From Promethearchaeota archaeon (GTDB lineage Archaea; Asgardarchaeota; Lokiarchaeia; Sigyniarchaeales; Promethearchaeaceae): DNA of 12,120 nt. The notes beneath the pieces were generated by a model, which worked only from the letters and a program-made list of their open reading frames with translations, was not told the DNA's origin and did not search any database. The position numbers were made by a program, and so were the translations under genes. Within the stretch, counting starts at the first letter, position 1, and each line of letters begins with the position of its first letter. This document shows, one piece after another, positions 1-6,561 of the stretch. The stretch covers positions 1 through 12,120 of the forward strand of contig WJKO01000244.1 of assembly GCA_014729055.1 (NCBI GenBank), given 5' to 3'.

Positions 1-63
1 GGTATCCTCATATTCGCTTGCATCATACAGAACTTTGAGCATAAATATTGCATATTCGTTCAT
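1..63 (-). CDS. Partial CDS, N-terminus only (unknown)
   Basis: The first 21 codons of a minus-strand gene leaving the window at its left edge: MNEYAIFMLKVLYDASEYED and one further residue. ATG is at 63-61. An AAGGA element about ten bases upstream (on minus, within 72-80) could serve as the ribosome binding site. A good TATA box (181-190) and four regularly spaced palindromes (85-159) lie just upstream, as expected for a regulated archaeal gene. The residues are compatible with an amphipathic helix such as opens many small DNA-binding proteins, but 21 residues cannot assign a family. That this is a gene start is inferred from codon continuity plus upstream signals. Confidence 0.55.
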   Translation of the reverse strand, partial: MNEYAIFMLKVLYDASEYEDT

Positions 64-84
64 TTTTTGCACATTCCTTCTAAG

Positions 85-159
85 GACGGATCGTCGCAAT
101 TCAAAGACAAACTGTCTTTTCTGGGAAGACAAACTGTCCGTATTCAAAGACGAACCGTC
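85..159. repeat. Four phased 11-bp palindromes (GACR-N3-YGTC)
   Basis: Four copies at 85-95 (GACGGATCGTC), 106-116 and 128-138 (both GACAAACTGTC) and 149-159 (GACGAACCGTC). Start-to-start spacing is 21, 22 and 21 bp, about two helical turns, so all face the same side of the DNA. Each has 4-bp inverted arms around 3 bases. Where the fourth base changes from A to G, its partner changes from T to C, so symmetry is kept. Copies 2 and 4 also share the flank ATTCAAA. The array lies between the TATA box (181-190) and the ATG (63) of the leftward gene. The inference is an operator array for a dimeric regulator, or alternatively a run of four small 5' UTR hairpins. Confidence 0.75.
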
Positions 160-180
160 ATAAGGTCTAATGGTCACGGA

Positions 181-190
181 TATTTAAAGG
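181..190 (-). promoter_or_regulatory. Archaeal TATA box for the leftward gene
   Basis: On the minus strand the sequence reads CCTTTAAATA, close to the archaeal TTTAWATA box. The usual 22-27 base spacing would start transcription near 155-160, on top of the outermost palindrome (149-159). A protein bound there could block initiation. The resulting leader would be roughly 95 bases. Confidence 0.5.
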
Positions 191-876
191 CAAAAATCTA
201 TTCAATTCCTTTTCAAAACATCCCGTCTATATTCTCCCGCGGGCATTCTATGTCAGCTTCACCGAATATAATGGGTTATATCGGATATAAATTAGAAGTT
301 TGCTCTGATTATCTTCCCTATTTGCCTTTTTCTGTCTATCAACACTATTTTACTAAGGTTCCATTACGGCGGCTTTTTGCATCCAAAAAAAGAACATAAC
401 AATTGCGGGGTGGTCGACCATGCTGATGTTTTCGGCTCTCATGTTTACTTCTTTATAGATCCGGTTTATAATTTGCATTGTATCCCGGTTAAAAACACAT
501 GAAGGCAGCGAATATAGGTTTAGCGTACCGAAGAGATAAATGGCTGCATGCATTGTCGGGCGGCTGAAATTCAAAAATCGACCATTTTTTGGGCGAACCG
601 ATTTGCCTCTCTTGATTGCGGCGGACAAGATGTAAAAAAGATGAAGCCGTATAATTTATGAAATGGTCCATATTCAAAAATATAAAGCTGATCATATGCC
701 CTATATATGCACCGATAACAGCATATCGGCGGTTTGTCGGTGCCACTCCTTGGCTTCATAACAAGGGATCCGGATCGGGACAACTTTTGATCTCGCCCCT
801 TCACTTTGAAATTTTTGTTGCCCGCAAAAACCCGCCTTAAGGTCAAATAAATGAAGGTGGAAAAAAAAACTGTGGG
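191..876. other. Intergenic stretch without a convincing gene
   Basis: About 690 bases with only short overlapping ORFs in several frames on both strands. None has a recognisable domain or a good ribosome binding site. Three minus-strand frames stay open over parts of 353-888 and could be debris of a decayed gene, but no family can be read from them. A TGTTTAC heptamer (442-448) recurs at 901-907 ahead of the TFB gene. Confidence 0.5.
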
Positions 877-886
877 ATTTAAAAAC
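877..886 (+). promoter_or_regulatory. Putative TATA box of the TFB gene
   Basis: ATTTAAAAAC lies about 60 bases before the chosen ATG. Transcription would start near 905-912, giving a leader of about 35 bases that carries the GTGA ribosome-binding element. The TGTTTAC motif (901-907) would overlap the start site. Confidence 0.4.
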
Positions 887-944
887 AATTTGGGGTCTTA
901 TGTTTACTTGCTATTATTAAAAAAAATGTAAAAATGTGAACCCT

Positions 945-1883
945 ATGTATTTAGAACACGATTCATCAAAAAAAGCAAAGTCCATGAAAAATACCCCTGT
1001 ATGTGAAAACTGCGGATCCCAACATATGCAAAATACGCCGGAAGGATTTGTCGTATGTGCTGACTGCGGGATGCAGCAGACAGAAAAGGCGTTTACTTCC
1101 CACCTTAACATGTATAAACCTTTGCACCGCGAGGAATTTTCACACCTATCCAGGACAAGGATCGGGTTACCTACGGAGCGAAAGGTTAACCCAAAGTTCG
1201 TGAAATTACAGAACCGAAACTTGAAATTCTGCAATACCTATAACGCCCAATATTATCGAAGAGTATATATTGAAATTCGCCGTATTTGTTCCGCCTTATC
1301 GCTGCCATTAAACCTTCCTGCTGACGCATTTGCCGTGTTTAAGAAAGTTGTTCGGAAAATTCCGCTCAAATCTTCCGCCAAAGGAATTGATACGATTTCG
1401 CCGATCGTTATATACAGAACAGCACAAGAGCTGGGCGTTGCCATAAATTTAATTGAATTAAGTGAGGTTATGCGGTGTTCGGCTGATAAATTCAAGACCG
1501 CTCTCGTCGATACATACAATGACTTCCCCGCTGTTGATAAAATGAAAGCCGTTGCTGACTTTATTCAGAAAACTTGGTATGAAATGGACATGGAACCCAA
1601 AATTTTGGAACGGGCTCTGGAAATTTTGCGCGCAAATAAATTGATGCTGCTTTCCTCTACAAATTCGGTGGGAGGGTGTACGGCGCTGGCACTTGCCGTA
1701 ATTACGCTTAAAGTTAAGTCCGACTATCCGCTCTATAAAATCGGAAAGAACCGACATGCGTCTGCGTCCGCCATCAGCAGCAGGATGTTTAAGGTCCTGA
1801 AACATCGCAACCTTGACGTGCCCATGCGCGTGTCCAAGCTTGAAAAGGCGTTGGACGGAAAATACAGCGAGCTTATTTCCTAA
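945..1883 (+). CDS. tfb: Transcription initiation factor B (TFB/TFIIB) homologue
   Basis: TFB binds the TBP-DNA complex and recruits archaeal RNA polymerase. The 312-residue length is normal for the family. Residues 20-41 form the zinc ribbon (Cys20, Cys23, Cys38, Cys41). The B-reader region follows, with RTRIGLP at 70-76 matching the usual R-x-G-x-P pattern. Two cyclin-like repeats cover about 103-192 and 200-290. The first is recognisable (RRICSALSLPL, then SPIVIYRTAQELGV); the second is clearly divergent. ATG at 945 is preferred to the in-frame GTG at 936, because GTGA at 936-939 sits five bases before that ATG as a Shine-Dalgarno element; ATG 984 is another option. It stands among accessory genes, so it is probably an alternative or element-encoded TFB rather than the housekeeping copy; this is inference. 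Confidence 0.88.
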   Translation: MYLEHDSSKKAKSMKNTPVCENCGSQHMQNTPEGFVVCADCGMQQTEKAFTSHLNMYKPLHREEFSHLSRTRIGLPTERKVNPKFVKLQNRNLKFCNTYNAQYYRRVYIEIRRICSALSLPLNLPADAFAVFKKVVRKIPLKSSAKGIDTISPIVIYRTAQELGVAINLIELSEVMRCSADKFKTALVDTYNDFPAVDKMKAVADFIQKTWYEMDMEPKILERALEILRANKLMLLSSTNSVGGCTALALAVITLKVKSDYPLYKIGKNRHASASAISSRMFKVLKHRNLDVPMRVSKLEKALDGKYSELIS

Positions 1884-1889
1884 TACCTC

Positions 1890-1925
1890 CATTTTTTTAT
1901 TTACTATTTTTCTATAATATTTTTG
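1890..1925 (+). terminator. T-rich tract after TFB, with possible GNAT promoter
   Basis: The short gap after the TFB stop has runs of seven, five and five T, the kind of tract that ends archaeal transcription without a hairpin. The same stretch contains TCTATAATAT (1911-1920), about 60 bases before the next ATG, which could be the TATA box of the acetyltransferase gene. The two roles are not exclusive. Confidence 0.35.
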
Positions 1926-1978
1926 TATAATGTGATAATGAGATCGAAACATTTGGCATATCATGATTGGGTGACGCG

Positions 1979-2503
1979 ATGAGCATACAACTGAGCGAAA
2001 CGATCCGTTTGGTCCCGCTTCGTAGTGAAGAGGACGTACACATGATGTTGTCTTGGTTTTTTACCCCTGAATTGCAGCATCTTGTGGGCATTCCCGATGG
2101 TGCGAAACCATTATATAAAAAGTCCTATTCAGCGACCGCTACTGCAGATTTCGATGCGAATAACCGCGTGTTTATGATAGCCGATGGCGAGAAAAAAGTG
2201 GGCATGTGTGAAGTCCGAAAAAGCCCGTTATTTGACCGATCTGCGACCATGGGTCTGGTGATTGCCGATAAAACCTATCGCGGGTGCGGGATTGGGGGGC
2301 AGATCATAGAAGCGTTTAAGCACATCGCCTTTGATGAGATGAACGCCGAAAACCTTAATATTCGCGTATATACAAAAAATAAAACGGCTCTTGAGGTCGG
2401 GTGCCGGCTCGGGTTTGAGAAAGCGGGGCTCTTAAAAAATATAGCGACCGTCGGCGGAACAAGCGCGAGTTATTACATTCTGCAAATAACGAGAAGCGAA
2501 TGA
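1979..2503 (+). CDS. GNAT-family N-acetyltransferase (RimJ/RimL-like)
   Basis: This is a 174-residue protein, the usual size for a single GNAT domain that transfers acetyl from acetyl-CoA to an amine. The acetyl-CoA-binding motif A is RGCGIGG at 101-107 (Q/R-x-x-G-x-G/A), preceded by the strand MGLVIADKTY. Motif B follows with YTKNKTALEVGCRLGFEKAG at 131-150, the N-x-x-A and GF-x-x-x-G layout typical of RimJ/RimL-type enzymes. The substrate cannot be told. ATG 1979 is chosen because GGTGA lies four bases upstream; an in-frame TTG at 1967 has no such signal. It runs convergent with the next gene, with a 14-base gap between the stops. Confidence 0.82.
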   Translation: MSIQLSETIRLVPLRSEEDVHMMLSWFFTPELQHLVGIPDGAKPLYKKSYSATATADFDANNRVFMIADGEKKVGMCEVRKSPLFDRSATMGLVIADKTYRGCGIGGQIIEAFKHIAFDEMNAENLNIRVYTKNKTALEVGCRLGFEKAGLLKNIATVGGTSASYYILQITRSE

Positions 2504-2517
2504 AAAAAATTATGTAC

Positions 2518-3141
2518 TTAATATTCTAATTGAGTTCCGCAGTCCGGACAGAATCGTGAGCCACATTTCCTTCCACATATCGGACATATATTGGATTCAA
2601 AATTATGAGAGTACTCTGGCTTTTCTATTGAGATCCCTTCTGCTTCCACGGATTCTCTTGATTTTACGCTCAAGATAATCGCAACCACAAGATTTACTGC
2701 CCCAAAGGCACCGAATATAATTTGCGGAATCCAGTCGCGTGTAATACATGTATAATCAAATAATAGATATGTTCCCCTATCAGGATATATAACAAAATAG
2801 ATCTGCTCACCTTTTAGATGCAATCGCAGATCGAATTCTTGTGAACAATGAATATAGTGCTCTATGGAACCCGAACTGCTATAGTCTTGATATTGCTCCG
2901 GGGACATTATATACACGTCTAGTGAGGCATAAGGCAATGTATAGATGATATACTCGAGATTAGTCCTAACCGCCAATCCTTTCTTAAGATTAAGCGAGTA
3001 GATGAATGGATCCTCCGGATCAGCATATCTCGCGTCTTCATCGTCAAAAGTAATCTGTTGTTGTATAACTATACAGAACCCTATCAGCATTAAAATCGCG
3101 GTAAACCCATAGATTATAATTCTCAATTCTCTCCTCGCCAT
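2518..3141 (-). CDS. Two-TM membrane protein with C-terminal zinc ribbon
   Basis: From ATG 3141 this is 207 residues. TM1 covers about 8-27 (IIIYGFTAILMLIGFCIVI) after a basic RRELR, predicting an inside N-terminus. A region of about 110 residues with alternating strands would lie outside the membrane. TM2 is about 137-159 (WIPQIIFGAFGAVNLVVAII). The tail returns to the cytoplasm and carries a zinc ribbon with CPIC and CPDC pairs. The family is not recognised; similar layouts occur in small archaeal membrane proteins thought to sense or scaffold. The start is uncertain: GGGAG lies about six bases before ATG 3141, while ATG 3165 would overlap the upstream gene's stop by four bases (ATGA). Translational coupling to the winged-helix gene is likely either way. 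Confidence 0.75.
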   Translation of the reverse strand: MARRELRIIIYGFTAILMLIGFCIVIQQQITFDDEDARYADPEDPFIYSLNLKKGLAVRTNLEYIIYTLPYASLDVYIMSPEQYQDYSSSGSIEHYIHCSQEFDLRLHLKGEQIYFVIYPDRGTYLLFDYTCITRDWIPQIIFGAFGAVNLVVAIILSVKSRESVEAEGISIEKPEYSHNFESNICPICGRKCGSRFCPDCGTQLEY

Positions 3142-3161
3142 AACTACTCCCTCATTATTCG

Positions 3162-3476
3162 TCATTCTTTTTTTACATTTTCTTTAAGGATAGTGTTAAT
3201 CCGTTCAACCAGTTCCTGCACCTCATCTCCCGCCTCCGTTAAAAAGATTACCTTATCGTAGTTTTCATTTAATTTGTAGCTGATCAGCCCGTAATGCAGC
3301 ATTGTGTCCTTGCTGCGGTAATATTCGTTAAGATAAGACCCGCTGGACTTTAACTTGTCGAAAAATTCGGACTCGGTGCATTCGTGGTTTTCAAATTCTG
3401 CCAATGTGTTGAGGGTGATCTCCATGCCGTTCTTTCGGTAGATAGTAAAAAAGTCGGAAAGTTTTTTCTCTTTCAT
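3162..3476 (-). CDS. Small winged-helix DNA-binding protein
   Basis: This 104-residue protein resembles single-domain archaeal winged-helix regulators. A helix-turn-helix is suggested by about 24-65 (ending SKDTMLHYGLISYKL), followed by a two-stranded wing at 66-80 (YKLNENYDKVIFLTEAG) and a long C-terminal helix (EVQELVERINTIL) that may dimerise. The pattern YGLIS-Y-KVIFLTEAG is the classical end of such domains. GTGAT lies six bases before the ATG, a good archaeal ribosome-binding element. It is first in a two-gene unit with the membrane zinc-ribbon protein, the overlap being four bases if that gene starts at 3165. It may regulate its own operon or act with the membrane protein as a sensor-regulator pair; that is inference. 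Confidence 0.72.
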   Translation of the reverse strand: MKEKKLSDFFTIYRKNGMEITLNTLAEFENHECTESEFFDKLKSSGSYLNEYYRSKDTMLHYGLISYKLNENYDKVIFLTEAGDEVQELVERINTILKENVKKE

Positions 3477-3554
3477 TGTATATCACATTCCTTTTAGGGT
3501 ATATTTCATACGAAATCGAATTTAATGGTATTGATTTAGCATCTCGATTAATAC

Positions 3555-3571
3555 AAAAAAAAAAGTAAACA
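3555..3571 (-). terminator. T10 tract after the 3599-4222 gene, with a TGTTTAC motif
   Basis: The minus strand has ten consecutive T (3564-3555) about 35 bases beyond the stop of the 3599-4222 gene, a likely archaeal terminator. Just before the run on that strand is TGTTTAC (3571-3565), a motif also seen upstream of the TFB and SIR2 genes. Here it lies 90 bases before the winged-helix gene. Confidence 0.45.
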
Positions 3572-3598
3572 ATTTTGAGATAATCTATCAAAAACAGA

Positions 3599-4222
3599 TT
3601 ATTTGTCTTGATAAAGGATAATCTTGTTGAATTGTTCGCCATAGGCGTTAAATGCTTTTTTTATCTCTCTTTGGATTTTGTTCGCAGATTCCTTCCGCCA
3701 TTCATTGATCCTTCGTATATGGTCTTGCGAATTTCCGCTCGCACTCCCATTGGTTCCCAATAAAAGTATTGAATGAGGACATACTCGCTCCTTCTCTACA
3801 TATTCATCGAGATATTGTTCGATACTTTTAACCTTTCTTTTAATATTTGTTATCGTTATACCTTGTGCCGGCATTAAATTTACCGAAAATCTAATGGATT
3901 GTAAATGGGCGTTTTCGACAAATGTTTTACTTTCCAGCGTCGTGCTAAACTCGGCTTCGGGCTCATCTGGATTCTGTATCATCCTTTGCATCGCGTTTTG
4001 CACGTCTTCTCCGAATCCTTTTGACGATAGTACGCATAGTTTACGGGTCAAAAGCGGAATATGTTCGGGACCTCCTCTCGCTTTATAAAACCATTCACAA
4101 GGTACATTTTGAGCAAGGAATGGAGTATCTATCATTTCGACCCATGAATGGATTTTCTCCGGGTTGTCTCGCATCGCGGTAAATTTGATAATAACCCCGA
4201 ATATAAATATCAAAATCTTCAT
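3599..4222 (-). CDS. Unknown protein, 207 aa, divergent from SIR2 gene
   Basis: No family is recognised. ATG 4222 is chosen because GGAGGA lies six bases upstream, the strongest ribosome-binding site in the window; an in-frame TTG at 4237 lies in that site. The protein opens with a hydrophobic stretch (ILIFIFGVIIKF, 3-14) that could be a membrane anchor, a weak signal or a buried strand. A mixed domain follows, then strands near 107-128 (SIRFSVNLMPAQGITITNI), a charged helix to about 145, a strand plus glycine-rich loop (SILLLGTNGSASGN, 151-164), and basic helices to the end. A glycine-rich loop after a hydrophobic strand is typical of ligand-binding folds, but the motif is not a P-loop. Divergence from the SIR2 gene across a shared control region makes a functional link possible. 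Confidence 0.65.
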   Translation of the reverse strand: MKILIFIFGVIIKFTAMRDNPEKIHSWVEMIDTPFLAQNVPCEWFYKARGGPEHIPLLTRKLCVLSSKGFGEDVQNAMQRMIQNPDEPEAEFSTTLESKTFVENAHLQSIRFSVNLMPAQGITITNIKRKVKSIEQYLDEYVEKERVCPHSILLLGTNGSASGNSQDHIRRINEWRKESANKIQREIKKAFNAYGEQFNKIILYQDK

Positions 4223-4610
4223 GATGTCCTCCTTCAAGAGGTATGATAGGAGTTAATACGGGATCATATCCTGGTAAGTCTGATTTTATCATTTTTTATA
4301 TCACTACCTATATACTCACTTTGATATATTTAAAGCCGAAAAAACCAATGGCGATTGTTCCTCAGCAGATATAAGGTTAAAAAATCCAAACTATGAATTT
4401 GACCACAATATTATAGTATCATTATTATGCCTTTTACCTTATGGCTGCAAGATGCTTTACACATATTGCCGGAATCTTAATTTTCATATATGATAAATGA
4501 AGCGAAAATAAAACGAAAAAAAATGTGATCTTGCATCAATCCCGCAGGAACTCAATGTAAACATGTAAACATTGTAAACATTTATTTTCGTATCAAGAGG
4601 ATAAAAAAGT
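4223..4610. promoter_or_regulatory. Divergent control region between unknown and SIR2 genes
   Basis: This 388-base gap is AT-rich and holds no gene. A minus-strand TATA-like box (4334-4323, TTTAAATATATC) would start leftward transcription near 4300, giving a leader of about 75 bases. On the rightward side are the TGTAAAC repeats (4555-4580) and a weak AAGAGG ribosome-binding site (4595-4600) before ATG 4611. The minus-strand 65-codon frame starting at 4292 overlaps the downstream gene in another frame and is not treated as real. Confidence 0.5.
4555..4580. repeat. Three tandem TGTAAAC units ahead of the SIR2 gene
   Basis: The units ATGTAAAC (4555-4562), ATGTAAAC (4563-4570) and ATTGTAAAC (4571-4579) follow one another directly with 8-9 base periodicity, ending 31 bases before the SIR2 start codon. 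That is where a repressor or activator would contact an archaeal promoter. GTAAACA, or its complement TGTTTAC, also occurs at 442, 901 and 3565, all outside genes. Confidence 0.6.
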
Positions 4611-5870
4611 ATGGAAAATGTTGCATTTGACTTTCAAAAACTCCTTTCTTCGGACGAACCGCTCACATTTCTTGCCGGCGCGGGGATCTCAGTAGACCCG
4701 CCTTCATGTCTCCCGTCTGCACGGGGCATTATGTCCGATATAATAAGGTTTTGCTGCCCCAAAGATGCCGCAGATGACCTTTTGTCCGAACCATTGATCA
4801 GCCGCATCAAATATGAATATATCTTGGGGTTATTTAGAGACAGTGGGGATAACGATCTGAAGATTATGGACTATTTTGCGCAAGCAGAGCACCCGAATGC
4901 ATTGCATAAGTTTCTGGCGGGGCGGATTCGAAAGGGAAACATCGTTATGACCACAAATTTTGATTTCTTAATCGAGTATGCACTCGGGTTGGGCGATAAA
5001 AACGCCCGCGCCGTTATTACAAAGGGAGACTTCCAGAAATTCACTGATCCCGTTGAATTGACTCGGAAAGATATGAATGTGCTGTATAAACTCCACGGGT
5101 CGCAAAAAAATGTATTTACGGGCGAAGATACGGCAGAGTCGGTCATTACCACGTTAGACGCTTTTGCAAAGGAAAAGGAGGAAAATGTCTTTGCTCTACC
5201 CCATTACGAGCGGGAAACTTTTCTTCGGGCATGTAAAGGAAGGACGCTTGTTGTAATGGGATATTCGGGCGGGGATGTTTTTGATATCATTCCCGCGCTA
5301 ATGCACACAAAAGATCTGAAACGGGTTGTCTGGGTTGAACATACGGCAGCACCGGGCGGAAATATAACTTCATCTGACATAACAGCATCGAATGTGCAAC
5401 AAGATTCGGCGCTTGACCGACTTTTGCAGCAACTCAACCGTGGGACCGGCGTTGAGGTGACAAAAGTGCGGGGAAACACGTCCCACATGTGCGGCGGGCA
5501 AACACATAAACCACATGACGAAAGGATAGGAGAAAGAATTGAGCCACCGCTTGAATGGATTATAGCACACTTTGAGCGGGTCAGTGACGGGCTGAAAGAA
5601 CATTTGGCGGCGCGAATCTATGCGAATTACGGCGTTCCAAATAAAGCCCTCACCCACTATCAACTCTCGTATGATCGATATAAAGAGATTGATAATGACC
5701 CGGGGATGGCAAACCAGCTCGGGAATATGGGGCTGATATACATGGACACGGGGGAGCCGCAGAAGGCGCGGGAAGGGTTTGAGAAATGCCTCCGCTTGTC
5801 AAAGCAGATTCACTATAAAACGGGAATAGATTTTGCTACGGAACAAATAAGAAGGTTGGATGGTCTATGA
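4611..5870 (+). CDS. SIR2-like NAD-binding protein with C-terminal TPRs
   Basis: This 419-residue protein has an N-terminal SIR2_2-type domain. GAGIS (23-27) is the NAD-binding loop, TTNFD (114-118) and KLHGS (160-164, His162 the likely catalytic histidine) are the diagnostic inner motifs, and MGYSGGD (216-222) closes the Rossmann core. No sirtuin zinc-binding cysteines are present, as is usual for this branch. Residues about 325-415 contain tetratricopeptide-like helix pairs (ARIYANYGVPNKALTHYQLS; GNMGLIYMDTGEPQKAREGF). Related bacterial SIR2-TPR and SIR2-Argonaute, Thoeris and DSR-type proteins deplete NAD during phage infection. An antiviral NADase role is therefore plausible here but not shown. 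The TPRs would sense a partner or trigger. The gene stands alone on its strand; the divergent gene at 3599-4222 is the only close candidate partner. Confidence 0.88.
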   Translation: MENVAFDFQKLLSSDEPLTFLAGAGISVDPPSCLPSARGIMSDIIRFCCPKDAADDLLSEPLISRIKYEYILGLFRDSGDNDLKIMDYFAQAEHPNALHKFLAGRIRKGNIVMTTNFDFLIEYALGLGDKNARAVITKGDFQKFTDPVELTRKDMNVLYKLHGSQKNVFTGEDTAESVITTLDAFAKEKEENVFALPHYERETFLRACKGRTLVVMGYSGGDVFDIIPALMHTKDLKRVVWVEHTAAPGGNITSSDITASNVQQDSALDRLLQQLNRGTGVEVTKVRGNTSHMCGGQTHKPHDERIGERIEPPLEWIIAHFERVSDGLKEHLAARIYANYGVPNKALTHYQLSYDRYKEIDNDPGMANQLGNMGLIYMDTGEPQKAREGFEKCLRLSKQIHYKTGIDFATEQIRRLDGL

Positions 5871-5925
5871 ATTCATATTATATCCGTTTTAAACGCATCT
5901 TCGGTGTATTTGAACGGGCGTTTTT

Positions 5926-6030
5926 TAAACACGTAATTATTGCAATCTTCGAGAACACCGCGTGAGTACTGGCGTGTTTATTCAATTATTCCTTATTTTT
6001 TATGATTTCTTAATAAAATAAAAAAAGAAG
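5926..6030. terminator. Inverted repeat and T-rich tracts between convergent genes
   Basis: After the SIR2 stop, TAAACACG (5926-5933) is mirrored by CGTGTTTA (5973-5980), an 8-base inverted repeat with a 39-base loop, followed by a T-rich run around 5994-6001. On the minus strand, after the small gene at 6058, there are runs of T near 6007-6030. Together they probably stop transcription from both sides. The long loop makes the hairpin itself doubtful. Confidence 0.35.
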
Positions 6031-6057
6031 AACGGGATATACATGGAGAAACTTCCC

Positions 6058-6273
6058 TTATGTTTGAGTCTTTTGCCCCCGCATTTCGGGCTTTTGGGCC
6101 GCCAACGGGGGATGGGTTCCGTTTTGGTTTTCAATATGTGCGAAAAAGCAGTCCGCGCAGAAGCCGTAATTATCAAACTCGAAAATATCGTCTTCATAGC
6201 CGAATTTATCGGCGAGCCAAGTAAACTCGGTCTCGTCGCAGTCTTTTCCGCAGTTTTTGCATGTCGCTTTCAT
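6058..6273 (-). CDS. Small four-cysteine putative zinc-binding protein
   Basis: From ATG 6273 this is 71 residues. CKNC (Cys5 and Cys8) near the start and CADC (Cys39 and Cys42) in the middle form a two-pair knuckle. Between them is an acidic, aromatic segment (FGYEDDIFEFDNYGFCADCF), and the C-terminus is a polar tail. No family is recognised, but the paired C-x2-C pattern argues for a real protein, probably a small zinc-binding adaptor. GTGA lies five bases before this ATG; an in-frame GTG at 6282 is part of that ribosome-binding element, not the start. It follows the frameshifted gene by about 95 bases and has a TATA-like box of its own (6345-6336), so it may be transcribed independently. 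Confidence 0.62.
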   Translation of the reverse strand: MKATCKNCGKDCDETEFTWLADKFGYEDDIFEFDNYGFCADCFFAHIENQNGTHPPLAAQKPEMRGQKTQT

Positions 6274-6335
6274 AATATTCACAATTGGTGTGTGGGTTTT
6301 CTATGGTTTTTTTTACCTTCTCCATACATTGAACG

Positions 6336-6345
6336 CTTATAAACG
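6336..6345 (-). promoter_or_regulatory. Putative TATA box of the small zinc-protein gene
   Basis: On the minus strand CGTTTATAAG lies about 65 bases before ATG 6273. It predicts a start near 6312 and a leader of about 40 bases containing the GTGA element. Confidence 0.35.
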
Positions 6346-6367
6346 AAAAAATCGCAATGGATGGGGG

Positions 6368-6561
6368 TCATACAATAATATTCTCCTCAATCGCTTGGGC
6401 TACTAGTGCCTCGTCCGCTGGAGTCATAGATAATGCTATCGGGCTTTTCTGACCGGTGCCCAACTTTGTCTTGAATGCAAAAACCCGCCCACGATATGTC
6501 TTGAGGATGTTTTCACGCAGCTGAGATGCTGACGTTTTTGCATATACGAGTAACAGGGGGG
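6368..6561 (-). other. Frameshifted C-terminal continuation of the 7239 gene
   Basis: If one C is added to the run of six C on the minus strand (6561-6556), the gene starting at 7239 stays open to a TGA at 6370-6368. After the run it then reads LLLVYAKTSASQLRENILKT and ends in ADEALVAQAIEENIIV. This has the balanced helix-and-strand composition of a real domain end. The uncorrected frame ends in QSWAPVRKAR, a basic, less protein-like tail. The intact protein would be 290 residues. A homopolymer is a common site of sequencing error, of true mutation and, less often, of programmed slippage; the sequence alone does not separate these. Confidence 0.6.

Noticed and set aside
85..159. CRISPR-like regularly spaced repeats
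   Set aside because: The units are only 11 bp with 10-11 bp between them and just four copies; this fits an operator or iteron array, not CRISPR repeats and spacers.
67..399. 110-codon plus-strand ORF
   Set aside because: It runs through the palindrome array, has no ribosome-binding site or domain, and the minus-strand partial gene with TATA box explains this region better.
353..888. Three overlapping minus-strand ORFs (85-105 codons)
   Set aside because: They overlap in different frames, start with weak codons and show no motifs. A decayed gene is possible but could not be supported.
4095..4292. 65-codon minus-strand ORF upstream of the 4222 gene
   Set aside because: It overlaps the 5' end of the better-supported gene in another frame and contains that gene's ribosome-binding site; no domain is seen.
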